Shown: positions 41,840 through 51,777 of the stretch, piece by piece
Numbering within the stretch: position 1 is the stretch's first letter
Layout: every line of letters begins with the position of its first letter
Source: Seminavis robusta
Taxonomy: Eukaryota; Bacillariophyta; Bacillariophyceae; Naviculales; Naviculaceae
DNA: 64,000 nucleotides
NCBI GenBank assembly: GCA_903772945.1
Contig: CAICTM010000352.1
Location: forward strand, 1-64,000
Reading direction: 5' to 3'
Position numbers and translations under genes: made by a program
Notes under the pieces: model-generated
Databases searched by the model: none
What the model saw: the letters and a program-made list of their open reading frames with translations, nothing else
Told to the model about the DNA's origin: nothing

Positions 41840-42240
41840 AGAGACAGCATTTGCCATCTGACTACATAGCTTTACGGTTTGCAAAGAATCAAAGCCTCGA
41901 CTCAGTTGCCACGGTGCCAGACATGTACCGGTAGCCTGCATCAGCTGGACTGATTGTAACCTTGGATCCTGAACCGGCGCAACCTCAGCCGCACTACGGC
42001 TGTTGCTCCCTGGGCAGATGGTACGAATCTGCAGTCCTCCTGAAAAGCAGCTGCACAGATTGCAATGGTACGACGCGCTGTGCTTACCCCATCATGGTAC
42101 GATAGTACAAGTAAGTATTCCGGGACGCCTCCCCAAAACACTCCCTTAGTAGGAGGACTGACCTAATCAGGTGAAGTTGTTTGGAGTATTGTTAATTTTA
42201 GTTCTGCCAATTCGGCCAGCGGCTGCAGTTGCCCTTTAAT
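40797..42240. repeat. Tandem duplication, unit A
   Basis: Unit A runs from inside the membrane protein gene, through its 3' flank, to the last ~45 bp of a copy of the coiled-coil gene. Unit B (42241-43705) repeats the same order. Coding parts are nearly identical by eye; the non-coding flanks differ by many substitutions and indels. Confidence 0.9.
42181..42240 (-). pseudogene. 3' end fragment of the coiled-coil gene left by the tandem duplication
   Basis: On the minus strand this reads QLQPLAELAELK before a stop, matching QLQPLDELAELK at the end of the gene at 43656-44471. It is fused directly to the truncated membrane protein copy that begins at 42241. Microhomology TTTAATGGA marks the joint. 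Confidence 0.85.
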
Positions 42241-43284
42241 GGATCCGCTCACGAGAATCCTATCATCATTCCAGGAAGACAACAACAATATCGAACCACT
42301 CCTCCCTCTGCTCCTTTCGATTCTCGAACGACGGCCTGTGCTGTGGTGACGGCTTGTAGTAGTACGACGACAGCCACCAATCATGGAGGAGTCGATACGT
42401 CCAGTCGCATCATGGCCAGCGTTGTGGCATCCACAGTGGTGTCGCAGTCCCTTCTCGCTGGCATGCTGGCAGGATACCTGGTGGCCCGCTGGCAAGAACC
42501 GGTCCTCATTCATTGTGTCCTCATTCACAATGTCCCCGCCACCATGACCAATCTACTGGCGAAGGGTGGGGTCGGTGCTGTCATTGCTGCCGTGCCCCTT
42601 CCCGTGGCTCCGCTCTTGCAAAGCATTACGGCGCTGATGCGATATGCCATTGAATGCTCTGTTTCCATGACTACAATGCAGGTACAGTTGTTACCATCAT
42701 CCAATATGACAGATAAATCGTTGGGAGCCTTTCTGTGGGGGTGCTTGTGTTGCTATGGAAGCAAGGTGGGATGGTACCATGCTCTCTTTCTGCCGCTGAT
42801 TTTGGTCGAAATGGAGCTGGGCGAAGCAAGCTGTTTGGGGGCAATCGACGAACTCACTCTGGTGTTGGTCTGTGCTGGAATTTGTGCTGCCAATCTAGTG
42901 TCGGCTTGTTGGCTAATCACGAAGCCAGCATTTTTGACGGATGCCAATAGGGCCTTGTGCTGGAGAGCCGTTCGAATCAACCTTTTGTATGGCGACTTTG
43001 TGGAGGCGAGCTACCCAGAAATGGAACAGAATGTGCTGGTCAATATTTCCGGCTACGATGCCAGTGGGCTGTCATCGGCTCTACTGGTGGCCCTATCATC
43101 ATCAGACGAGGAGGAAGGACTTCCCAAGAGTCTGGCGTACTTGCCATGGCCGGTAGCGGTATTGTTGTCTGGCACGGATTGGCGGCCCATGGTTGTGGCG
43201 TCCATGGTTGCCTTTGGCATTCCATTCATTGCCACCCTTTTGAATGATATTCTGTTCAAGAAAGCTCCCATAAAGCAAGAATAG
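42241..43284 (+). CDS. 5'-truncated duplicate of the membrane protein, frame preserved
   Basis: This copy lacks the soluble N-terminal domain and the original start. It is open from the duplication joint to the stop at 43282-43284, about 347 codons, with no internal stop. Length differences from the intact copy fall in multiples of three (an extra Ile in LIHCVLIHNVPATM, changes around MTTMQVQLLPSS, and SSSDEEEGLPKSL). The first in-frame ATG is at 42412 and would give about 290 residues containing nearly all membrane segments. It may be a young pseudogene or an expressed shorter protein. The preserved frame with divergent flanks favours continued constraint, but no promoter can be shown. Confidence 0.6.
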   Translation, partial: GSAHENPIIIPGRQQQYRTTPPSAPFDSRTTACAVVTACSSTTTATNHGGVDTSSRIMASVVASTVVSQSLLAGMLAGYLVARWQEPVLIHCVLIHNVPATMTNLLAKGGVGAVIAAVPLPVAPLLQSITALMRYAIECSVSMTTMQVQLLPSSNMTDKSLGAFLWGCLCCYGSKVGWYHALFLPLILVEMELGEASCLGAIDELTLVLVCAGICAANLVSACWLITKPAFLTDANRALCWRAVRINLLYGDFVEASYPEMEQNVLVNISGYDASGLSSALLVALSSSDEEEGLPKSLAYLPWPVAVLLSGTDWRPMVVASMVAFGIPFIATLLNDILFKKAPIKQE

Positions 43285-43705
43285 AGAGACAGCATTGCCA
43301 TACCGTATGACTACTTAGCTTAACGGCACCGGTATGCAAGGAGTCAAAGCATCGACTCGACTCGACTCAGTTGCCATGGATGCGATGCCAGGCATGTAGC
43401 CTGCAGCAGCTGGACTGTTTGAAACCTTGGATGCTGATGCCGTGCAACCTCAGCAGCAACACGGCTCTAGCATCCCGGCCAAGCTGGGCTCCCCAATGGT
43501 ACGAATTCTGCAGTCCTCCTGAAAAGCAACTGCACATATTATTGCAATGATACGATGCGCTGCGCTTGTCTCCAACACCACACGGTACGATTGTACGATG
43601 TAAAAGTAAGCTCAATAAGGGGGCGCATCGAATCTGGTAAAGTTGTTTGGATAGTCTATTTTAGTTCTGCCAATTCGTCCAGCGGCTGCAGTTGCCCTTT
43701 AATGG
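42241..43705. repeat. Tandem duplication, unit B
   Basis: Second unit, ending inside the 3' end of the intact coiled-coil gene. See unit A. Confidence 0.9.
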
Positions 43706-44471
43706 ACTCGCAAAGACGATTCAATGACTTTTGTCGACTCGACTGCTGTGTAGATACTCGTTCCAGCCCTACCAAGAGTCCCCGTAGCTCCGAGACGGAT
43801 TCGCGACATTGTTGTTCAATTTTTTCTCGGTCTTCTTCGGTTGTAGTTTCAAAGAATTCACTGGAATCCATGCTGGCAAGGAGTCCTCGTAACTCCATGG
43901 CGGAATTGTGGCTGGCTTTTCCCAGGTTGGCCAAGAGTCCTTGTATATTTTCTTCTTCTCTGGATTCCTCTTTCAGTCGCTTCATGTCTTCTTCGGTAAT
44001 CGAACCGCTAATGGTATTGATGGATGCCAGCATGCCCCGTAATTCCAAAATGGAATTGTGCCTGGCTCTTTGAAGTTTTTTCACAACGTGGGAATCATCC
44101 ATCATCTCGTCCGAGTCGGCTTGCATCAGACGGTCTTCTTGTCGGGACATCCTGCTTTTGCCAAAGTCCTGTGAATTGACCGAACTAGTCATGCTGGCCA
44201 TGAGACCTCGTAATTCCAACACGGAATATCGCGTCGCCTTTTCCAAATTGGTCAATAGTCCTTGGATATTTCGTTCTTCGCTTTCTTCGTCGTCGTCGCT
44301 CCAGGAAGAGTCAACCATGACATTTTTGCCACTGGCCGTCTTTTTCATGGCTTGAATGGTCGTACTTGCGGCTTTTCCCATGGCCTTTTGGACTTTTCCC
44401 GCCGTGGAAGTGGCGACCTTGCCAATCGATGTGACTGCCGTTGTAGTCTTTCCCTTGAGTGATGATGCCAT
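43656..44471 (-). CDS. Coiled-coil protein with four LELRGL repeats
   Basis: A protein of 271 residues from the ATG at 44471. The N-terminal 60 residues are Lys/Thr/Ala-rich (MASSLKGKTTTAVTSIGKV). Four repeats of about 45 residues follow, each with a core such as YSVLELRGLMASM, NSILELRGMLASI, NSAMELRGLLASM and ESVSELRGLLVGL, preceded by an IQGLL-type segment and acidic residues. The repeats are predicted helical. I do not recognise a family. The last 15 codons lie inside tandem unit B, and a second copy of this end is present at 42181-42240. Intronless. Location and function unknown. Confidence 0.7.
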   Translation of the reverse strand: MASSLKGKTTTAVTSIGKVATSTAGKVQKAMGKAASTTIQAMKKTASGKNVMVDSSWSDDDEESEERNIQGLLTNLEKATRYSVLELRGLMASMTSSVNSQDFGKSRMSRQEDRLMQADSDEMMDDSHVVKKLQRARHNSILELRGMLASINTISGSITEEDMKRLKEESREEENIQGLLANLGKASHNSAMELRGLLASMDSSEFFETTTEEDREKIEQQCRESVSELRGLLVGLERVSTQQSSRQKSLNRLCESIKGQLQPLDELAELK

Positions 44472-44811
44472 GGTGGTATAGTGTAGTAGCAGCAACTATA
44501 TTGGGTGCTTTATTGCGGTCGGCAAACGACGGCTGTGTTGCCGGGATCGACTGTCATTGTGGGACATCCAAAAAGACAAAAAGACAAGATGACAAGGATT
44601 GATCAATCACGAATTGGAGTCACTTACACCACGTCACACGATCTTGGATCTTTCTTCGTCATCGGGTTCCGATTTGCTTGTGATGGCTGTGATGGCGGCG
44701 TGCCGTACGATTGCCACAAATGCGATTGTTTGGATCACAACCGCAGAAAACTAAACTCCAGTATAAGCAATAAAAGCTTGTAGTTATTGCTATCATAGAG
44801 AAAGAAGCAAG
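44472..44811. other. Intergenic between divergent coiled-coil and WW genes
   Basis: 340 bp shared upstream region. No motif recognised. Confidence 0.5.
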
Positions 44812-46057
44812 ATGTTGGTTGCTCGAAAGCTCGTGTTGGCTTTGGCCATGTTGGCCTCCTCTGGGGTGTCTGGCTTTACCATCTACTCGCCCCTCAAAAA
44901 GCCACCGGTACGTGATCTGCCATATCTCACCGTCATGATATATTAATAATTGCAACCTTGTTCCTCATCTTGCCGTTATCTATATACCTATTATCCAGTC
45001 TACTACTACTAAATTGTTTGGTATTCGCTGTGAAAACAAGTATTATCAATTGGAAGAAATGGAAGACAAGGAGAATGCCACCACGGAACTCTTTCTCCGC
45101 GAAGATGGAACCGTCTTGATTGGTGACACGGACGGTCCGCTCTGGGATTCCGCCACGGGCTATTGGCAAGTCAAACCAGGGACGGACGATTTTACCATGA
45201 ACATTTGCAAAAAATTCAAAACGGGTAAAAAAGGAAGTGACATGGGTGAATTCGAATTTGAAGTCATTCGCTCGTTTGATGGCGACATGACCCATGTCGG
45301 TGAATCCGTGGCCATTACCGGTAAAATGACAAATGGTGATCCATCGAGTAGTAAACAAGAAGTCGGCTTTTTCAACATGATTGATGCCACGGATGATCGA
45401 AAAGACAAACGCAGCGATGCCAGACCCGGAGTCAAGGGAGAAAAAGATGTCACGATTGTGGAAAAGAAAAATGATGCCAGTGGAACCCACAAGGGAGCGG
45501 AAGGATGGGTGATTCCGTCGGGTCAGCCACAAGTGATGGACAGCAATCCACAACAAACAGCAGCAGCCAATGGCCTTCCATTTGGTTGGGAAGAACATTT
45601 TGATCCTGGTCAGAATGCCCCTTACTATGTGGATACCACCACTGGAAATACCCAATGGGAACGACCACAAGGAGGAGGCCAACAGCAATCGTTTGGAGGA
45701 CAACAGCAACAACAATCGTTTGGAGGCCAAAATGACTATTCCTTTGGTGGAGGAGGTGCCCAACAACAACAAGAGCAACAAGCCACGGCCACATTTCCGC
45801 AACAACAGCAACAACAACAAACAGCAACCGACCTGCCACCCGGATGGGAGGAGCATTTTGATCCTGGTCAGAATGCAGCTTATTACGTTGAGACCGCCAC
45901 TGGAGCTACCCAATGGGAGCGACCTGGATTGCAACAGCAGCAGCAGCAACTTGGAAATCTTCCCATGGGTTGGGAGGAACATTTTGATCCCGCACAGCAA
46001 CGATATTTCTACCTCAATACTTTGACGGGTGGTACCCAATGGGATCGACCCCAATAA
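44812..46057 (+). CDS. Three-WW-domain protein with plastid-type presequence
   Basis: Two exons, 44812-44907 and 44999-46057, with a 91 bp intron (GTACGT...CCAG), encode 384 residues. The signal peptide VLALAMLASSGVSG is followed by FTIYSPLKKPP, giving Phe at +1 as in diatom plastid presequences. A domain of about 140 residues (FLREDGTVLIGDTDGPLWD, then GYWQVKPG) resembles the lipocalin-like region of some plastid proteins. Three WW domains follow, each with GWEEHFDPGQ or GWEEHFDPAQ, then YYV or FYL, and ending TQWERP or TQWDRP. Both signature Trp and the closing Pro are present in each. Gln-rich linkers separate them. WW domains bind Pro-rich ligands in the cytosol or nucleus, so plastid or secretory location would be unusual. 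Confidence 0.87.
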
Positions 46058-46356
46058 AAGCAAATAACAGTACGGTAGGTACCAAGAACCCAGCTACAGT
46101 ATAGGTACAGTTTCCTTAGTACGAGTAGAAGCTACTAGCTAGATCAGCAAGATCACATTCCTCGTGGAGAGCTACTAGGCAAACAGATTGGAATCGTTGC
46201 TACCGTAAAATGTAATCCCCAGACCCACGTAATCCTTGACCACAGTCTCTCAAAGGTTGACCGAGGCGGATCACGCCAAGCCAATAGCTAGCTAGCTAAG
46301 ATAGGGAGGGCAATTGTCTACTTTGATTCCAATTTCTAACCTTACCATAAATGCTG

Positions 46357-47277
46357 TTAGGGTCCTTCATCATGAGACCCAGGGCAGTTATAGTCGCGTA
46401 GCCACTGGATCACTTCCCTTTTTTTATACATGCAGGCATCTCGATATGTATCTGCATCCCATGGACAACCATTGACACGCGCCCACTTCAAAGTTTCCAA
46501 ATGACCACCTTCAGCAGCACAGGAACATGTATCTTCATCCCATGGACAAGCATTCTCTCTTGACCATTGGAGAATTTCCAAATGGCCACTTCGAGCAGCA
46601 CATGCACATGTATCTTCCTCCCATGGACAACCATTTTCACGAGCCCACTTCAAAATTTCCAAATGTCCATTTAGCGCAGCATAGGAACATGTCTGCTCAT
46701 TCCATGGACAACCATTTGCACGAGCCCACTTCAGAATTTCCAAATAACCATTTGCAGCAGCGGATTGACACACGTGATCATTCCATTCACAACCATTCTC
46801 TCTTAACCATTGGAGCATTTTCATTTGCCCATTGTCAGCAGCGTAGGAACATGTCTGTTCATTCCATGGGAAACCTTGCTGCCGTGCCCATTTCATGACT
46901 AAAATATTTCCAATTTTGGCAATGACATTGCAAACATCATCACGATAAGGTGTCTTATTGGTGGAATTGTCCTTGAACCAGTACTCTGCACGGGGCTGGT
47001 TAGAAAATGCTTCGCTGAAAAGAGTATCAGTGCTTTTTGCAGAGCGACCGGGAACAAACTGTCCAGGGATATGTTGTACCTTTCTTGGATTTTTCTTGAG
47101 TTCAAGTTTGCAGTACTCTTTGTACACCATGTTCATCTTCTTGTTCACAGCCCCCACGAAAGTGTACTGCCCAACTCCAACAAACGGTAGAATTTGGCCA
47201 TACCAAATCAAATCGTCAGCAAACAGAAGAGGAGACTGGGCAGTACCTTTATGATTAGTAGCAGAAATAGCGTTCAT
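46357..47277 (-). CDS. Ankyrin-like repeat protein (NGCPWDE type), copy 1
   Basis: A protein of 306 residues from the ATG at 47277. An N-terminal F-box-like helical region (LLFADDLIWYGQILPFVGVG, then NKKMNMVYKEYC) precedes about six 27-33-residue repeats of the form HLEILKWARENGCPWEE followed by DTCACAAR. These are degenerate ankyrin repeats in which the loop carries NGCPW. Similar proteins are abundant in diatoms and in large DNA viruses. The protein is about 60 percent identical by eye to the gene at 60479-61489. A substrate adaptor role is possible if the N terminus is a true F-box, but that is inference. Confidence 0.8.
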   Translation of the reverse strand: MNAISATNHKGTAQSPLLFADDLIWYGQILPFVGVGQYTFVGAVNKKMNMVYKEYCKLELKKNPRKVQHIPGQFVPGRSAKSTDTLFSEAFSNQPRAEYWFKDNSTNKTPYRDDVCNVIAKIGNILVMKWARQQGFPWNEQTCSYAADNGQMKMLQWLRENGCEWNDHVCQSAAANGYLEILKWARANGCPWNEQTCSYAALNGHLEILKWARENGCPWEEDTCACAARSGHLEILQWSRENACPWDEDTCSCAAEGGHLETLKWARVNGCPWDADTYRDACMYKKREVIQWLRDYNCPGSHDEGP

Positions 47278-47437
47278 AGCGGAAAAACACAAGCTCGAGT
47301 ACTAGTATCGTACCAACAACTCAGCTATGGTAGACTACCTTGGTACCGTTTCAATAGTTAGTTGACCACCATGGCATGGCTTGGCGATCTCTCGGAAGTT
47401 GACCATGCTACCGGTATGGCGGACAACATCCATGCAC

Positions 47438-47470
47438 TCGAGTCGAGTCAAGTCGAGTCGAGTCGAGTCG
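47438..47470. repeat. (GAGTC)n simple repeat
   Basis: Runs of GAGTCGAGTC just outside the minisatellite. The same pentamer occurs near 43345, 8660 and 51835. Confidence 0.8.
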
Positions 47471-48415
47471 AATTGGAATTGTGAGGAATCCGCAAAATTT
47501 GAATTGTGAGAAATTAGATTTGTAAATTTGATTTGTGAGAAATTGAATTTTGAAAATTTGAATTGTGAGGAATCAGCAAAATTTGAATTGTGAGAAGTGA
47601 GAAATCGTCAAAATTAATATTGTGAGGAATCAGCAAATTGGAATTGTGAGAAATCGTCAAAATTAGAATTGTGTGAAATCAGATTTGAATTGTAATTGTG
47701 AGAAATCAGATTTGAAAATTGTAATTGTGAGAAATCAGATTCAAAAAATAGAATTGTGAGGAATCAAATTTTGAAAATTCGAATTGTGAGAAATCAAGAT
47801 TTGAAAAATTGGAATTGTGAGGAATCGATTTGAAAATTGTAATTGTGAGAAATCAGATTCAAAAAATAAATTGTGAGGAATCAAATTTTGAAAATTCGAA
47901 TTGTGAGAAATCAGATTTGAAAATTGGAATTGTGAGGAATCCGATTTGAAATTATAATTGTGAGAAATCGGATTTTGAAATTATAATTGTGAGGAAATCG
48001 GAATTTGAAAAAATAGAATTGTGAGAAATCAGAGTTGAAAATTGAATTGTGAGAAATCGTCAAATTGGAATTGTGAGGAATCAGATTCGAAAATTGGAAT
48101 AGTGAGGAATCAGATTCGAAAATTGGAATTGGAATTGTGAGAAATCAAATTCAAAATTGGAATTGCGTGGAATCGGCAAAATTGGAATTGTGAGAAACAG
48201 GATTTGAAAATTGGAATTGTGAGGAATGGACAAAATTGGAATTTCGAGAAACCGGATTCGAAAATTGAAATCGTGAGAAATCGTAAAAATTTGAATTGTG
48301 AGAAATTGGATTTCAAAAAATGGAATTGTGAGGAATCGGAAAGTTTAAATTGTGAGGAATCGGAAATTGAAAATTGGAATTGTGAGGATCCGCAAAAATG
48401 GAATTTGAGGAAAGA
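47468..48415. repeat. AT-rich minisatellite, unit about 29 bp
   Basis: About 950 bp made of variable copies of a unit near GAATTGTGAGAAATCAGA plus TTTGAAAATTG. About 30 copies are present, alternating between GAGAAATC and GAGGAATC forms and with 1-5 bp length changes. By counting a typical unit, GC is about 28 percent, well below the flanks. It lies between the divergent ankyrin-like gene (start 47277) and frataxin (start 48521). The long minus-strand frame at 48110-48436 is a product of the repeat. Confidence 0.95.
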
Positions 48416-48520
48416 TAGATCCTTTTGCAAACTCACCCTGACTATCTAGCTAGCAAGCGAGAGACCGAGGTTGTGAAGTGTGGAGATCAATAACAGCCCT
48501 TGGTCCCATCTCTGACAGCA

Positions 48521-49093
48521 ATGAATACCACGACGCTACGATCTCTCCCCAGACGATGGTGCCTTGGGCGGTTGTATCGGCCCAGTCATAAGTCGGCATT
48601 GAGACCTATTAGCCTGATTGTTCCAATTCAAGGGGTAGCGTCTCCGATATCATCTCGGAGCGTCGTCACAGCTGTATCAAGACGTCCACTGTTGGTGGTC
48701 CCTCCTTCCAGCAATACTATTGCTACTATCCCTACCATCCAGTATCGCAATTTCCAAAGCGAAGGAGAGTATCACAGAGTAGCCGATGATACGTTGGAAA
48801 CTATTCAAGACGTGGTCGAAGAGACATTGGAAGATGGCGGTATCGAGGCGGAAGTATCGTTGGCATCGGGCGTCTTGACCATTGCATTGCCGGATAATCA
48901 CGGCACCTACGTACTCAACAAACAAACGCCCAATCAACAAATATGGTGGTCGTCTCCCATTTCGGGACCACGACGGTACGAATACAAGGACGACACGTGG
49001 GTATTTACTCGAGATGACGAAATCACATTGCACAAGAGCCTCCAGGAGGAATTGCAACAGTTGTTGAACGTGGAATTGGACTGGGAGGTTTGA
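48521..49093 (+). CDS. Frataxin, mitochondrial iron-sulfur assembly factor
   Basis: A protein of 190 residues from the ATG at 48521; the frame extends upstream only from a TTG. The first 75 residues form a long basic presequence (RSLPRRWCLGRLYRPSHKSA). The frataxin/CyaY fold spans about 80-190: an acidic first helix (DTLETIQDVVEETLEDG), the strand VSLASGVLTIALPDNHGTYV, the motif NKQTPNQQIWWSSPISGPRR, and YEYKDDTWVFTRDD. The helix-1 acids bind iron, and the Gln-x-Trp-x-Ser strand contacts the scaffold complex. Frataxin accelerates persulfide transfer for Fe-S cluster synthesis in the matrix. Length and all core motifs are normal. The C-terminal helix ends LNVELDWEV. Confidence 0.95.
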   Translation: MNTTTLRSLPRRWCLGRLYRPSHKSALRPISLIVPIQGVASPISSRSVVTAVSRRPLLVVPPSSNTIATIPTIQYRNFQSEGEYHRVADDTLETIQDVVEETLEDGGIEAEVSLASGVLTIALPDNHGTYVLNKQTPNQQIWWSSPISGPRRYEYKDDTWVFTRDDEITLHKSLQEELQQLLNVELDWEV

Positions 49094-49558
49094 GGAAAAA
49101 TTAGTACGATTTGATGAGAAATAGACAACGAAATCATGCAAATCCAGAGGAAAAGATGCCAGTTTAGAGCCATTTCTTCAGGTCCTTTTTTGCCAACATA
49201 CATCTTGAGTTTCCCTGCTACCGGTATCCTTGCTAGCTGTGTTTGCAGGTAAATTGTCGCCTTGTAGTCTAGCTACACCAGGTACGGTATACAGTTACTT
49301 CTCAGCTCTACATAATCGAATGTTCAAGGCTTATTACTACACAGTACAACATGTCCCTTATGCTTGTAGTCGTGAAGAGATGAGAGATTCCTTGAAATAA
49401 TAGTGTATCTTTCACCAGTGTGTTTACTTCTTCTCTAGAATGAATAAATGATTGATGATAGTGTTTCATGCATGTATGTTTTTCAGTCCTGTCGTTGTGC
49501 TGTCTGTATACCGACCACACAATCGTCTCTCTCGACCCATCTCAAAATCATTTTGAAT
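49094..49558. other. Intergenic between convergent genes
   Basis: 3' flanks of frataxin and the acidic membrane protein gene. Nothing recognised. Confidence 0.5.
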
Positions 49559-51293
49559 TTAATCATCCAGCAGGTCGTCCAGGTCACCATCATCATCCCA
49601 GACCTCTCCTGTAGAAGCAGAAGGCACTGCCAAGGCGCCTCCCCAACCACCACTCGATGGAGGTCGCACGGCAGGTTTCGCGGGTTGTTGAAATTTGGGT
49701 TGCGCGGAAAGACCCATGGAAGCAAAAATGTCGTCTTCTTGTTTCTTGGGACGGGACGGCGTTTTCTTGGTCGTGGTGCCCAAGTTGGGGACACCCAATT
49801 GCGTGATGCGTTGCGTTGGAACCTGATATTGTGAGGGTGCTGATGCGGGTGCTGCTTGCGACGATTGGAATGATGATGATTGTTGTAGTGGTGACTTTGC
49901 CTGTTGTCGGGGAGAGGGTATTTTATTATTGTGCCGACCGAACGATACAACTTCTTTCTTTTCTATGGATGGTGATCGTTGTTTGAGTGCCAATCCAGAT
50001 GGAGACGGTATCGGCATATCGACAGACGCATCGGACGAAGCCAATTCCACGTCGCCCACGTCGTCGTTATTGTCGCCCCACCCCCAATCGTCGCCGTCGT
50101 CTTCCTCCATGGTAGCACTGATATGACATGAAACCAAATTGTCAGTAGGAATTCAAGGAAACAGTCATGAACACCACCGCATTGCCGACATCACTACTTA
50201 CACTTCTTGATATTTGGATCGGGTGCTGGGTCTGTGTGCTGAACCAGGCATTGCGGCCGAGGAACCTCCCTTTCGAACGAACTTGAAATAGACAGCGACG
50301 CCAACTAGAACAACAAAACCAAGTCCAAGCATGCCTTTTCCGCCAGATTCGTCATCGTCATCCGTACCACCAGGCTCTGCAGTTTCTCCCCCTTTTTCCG
50401 AGGGTTCAGTTTCGGCACCACCATCGCTGTCATGGTCGATTTTGGAAGCTTCTTCCTTGTCTCCCTGATCTTCACCTTCATTGTCCTCGTCACCGTTTCC
50501 TTCATCTACTTCGTCAGCCACGTTTCCTTCTCCTTTTTCTTCAGCACCAGCGGTTGTTTCTGAGTCAGCGTTGTTGTCTTTTTCTGTTGTGTCCTTGTTG
50601 GCTTTTGTTTCTGCTTTGGTGGTGTCTTTGCCGTTTTTTCCATCTACAGTTCCTCCTCCATCTGCATTTGCTTCGGTGCCCTTTTCACCTCCATCACCGT
50701 CCTCGCCACCATCTCCATCTCCTCCATCCTCGCCACCATCTCTCCTCCATCCTCCCCACCATCTCCATCTCCTCCATCCTCGCCACCATCACCATCCTCT
50801 CCGTCGCCATCACCTCCTTCCTCCCCACCATCACCATCACCTCATCCTTAGTTCCTTCTTCTTCGGTGTCTCCGTCTCCCCCATCGCCATCTCCTCCTTC
50901 TTCAGTTTCTCCGTCCCCTCCATCCTCATTTCCTTCGCCATCGCCGTCGCCATCACCATCTCCTCCGTCTTCTCCGCCATCACCATCTCCGCCATCTTCT
51001 CCACCATCACCATCTTCTCCATCACCATCGCCGCCCTCATTATCGAGTATTCTGTGGGCCACATTTCTATTATTAGTATCATCAACATTTGAATTGTCGT
51101 GTCTTAGTTGAGTGACTGCCTTTCTTTTGTCTTTAGTATCATCCAGAACAATTGACTCATCAGCCGCTTTTTGGGAGACTGCATTTTCCAAACCAACCCG
51201 ATCTCCATTTGTGCCTGCCAGGGCCAGGAGGATCCCAATGACAACCGCCCAAAAGCAGTGGTGATTCTTGGATGGCCGTATTAGTATCGTCAT
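49559..51293 (-). CDS. Single-pass membrane protein with acidic Gly/Asp repeats
   Basis: The minus strand from the ATG at 51293 encodes a signal peptide (FWAVVIGILLALAGTNG), a short spacer, then a long array of GDGDGGEDGG units. Further acidic sequence (DQGDKEEASK), a transmembrane segment (GMLGLGFVVLVGVAVYFKFV, near 50310-50265) and a cytosolic tail follow. An intron with GTAAGT at the end of KYQEV (near 50203) and an acceptor at about 50120 joins the tail exon, which starts ATMEEDDGDDWGWGD and ends DLDDLLDD at 49559. Inside the repeat array two frame changes are needed (near 50850 and 50745), which may be assembly errors in low-complexity DNA or true breaks. The tail contains DDIFASMGLSAQPKF, conserved-looking but unassigned. 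A Golgi or cell-surface type I protein is likely. Confidence 0.62.
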
Positions 51294-51777
51294 TGTGCGA
51301 AAATTATTATGGCAATGATACCCTTGGGATAATTCCTTCCTTCTTGAGGTCTTAAGACTTTCCGCCGTATACCCACCAAGGGAACTAGTATAGCTATGGC
51401 CTTGCTGTTGCGAACTGTTGTTCACGAAAGACGACGAGGCTGGAAGAAGTTATTTCAATCAACAGGTATACTGAGGACTACCGCTATGGTCATTGTCAGC
51501 ACCTTCACCTCTGTCGTGAAATTAGCGAGAGAAGGCCAGCAGAAAAGATCCAACGGTTTGCATTGAGGTGCGAGCCAGCCAACGTTATGAAATAAGGTTC
51601 GAGCTTACTTGTGTCATTTTGGAGAGTCATTATGACCAAATCTGGGTCACTCCCACGACCCCAACTGACCAACAAGCTAAGACCTGGGCCAAGCGGAAGG
51701 TTGCAACCAAGCAACACAAAATCGATCGCGGTAGCATCCAAAAACAAAACAAAAATAGACAAAAGAGCAACTCGACA
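51294..51777. other. Intergenic between two divergent acidic membrane protein genes
   Basis: 484 bp that could act as a shared promoter. No motif assigned. Confidence 0.5.

Noticed and set aside
44933-46063. 376-residue minus-strand frame opposite the WW gene
   Set aside because: Leu/Ser-rich antisense shadow of the Gln-rich coding strand; the plus strand has signal peptide, intron and WW domains.
48110-48436. Phe/Gln-rich minus-strand frame
   Set aside because: It is a translation of the AT-rich minisatellite and has no independent support.
50481-51111. Plus-strand Ser/Pro/His-rich frames opposite the acidic repeats
   Set aside because: Antisense translation of GAT/GGA repeats; the minus strand carries the signal peptide and membrane segment.
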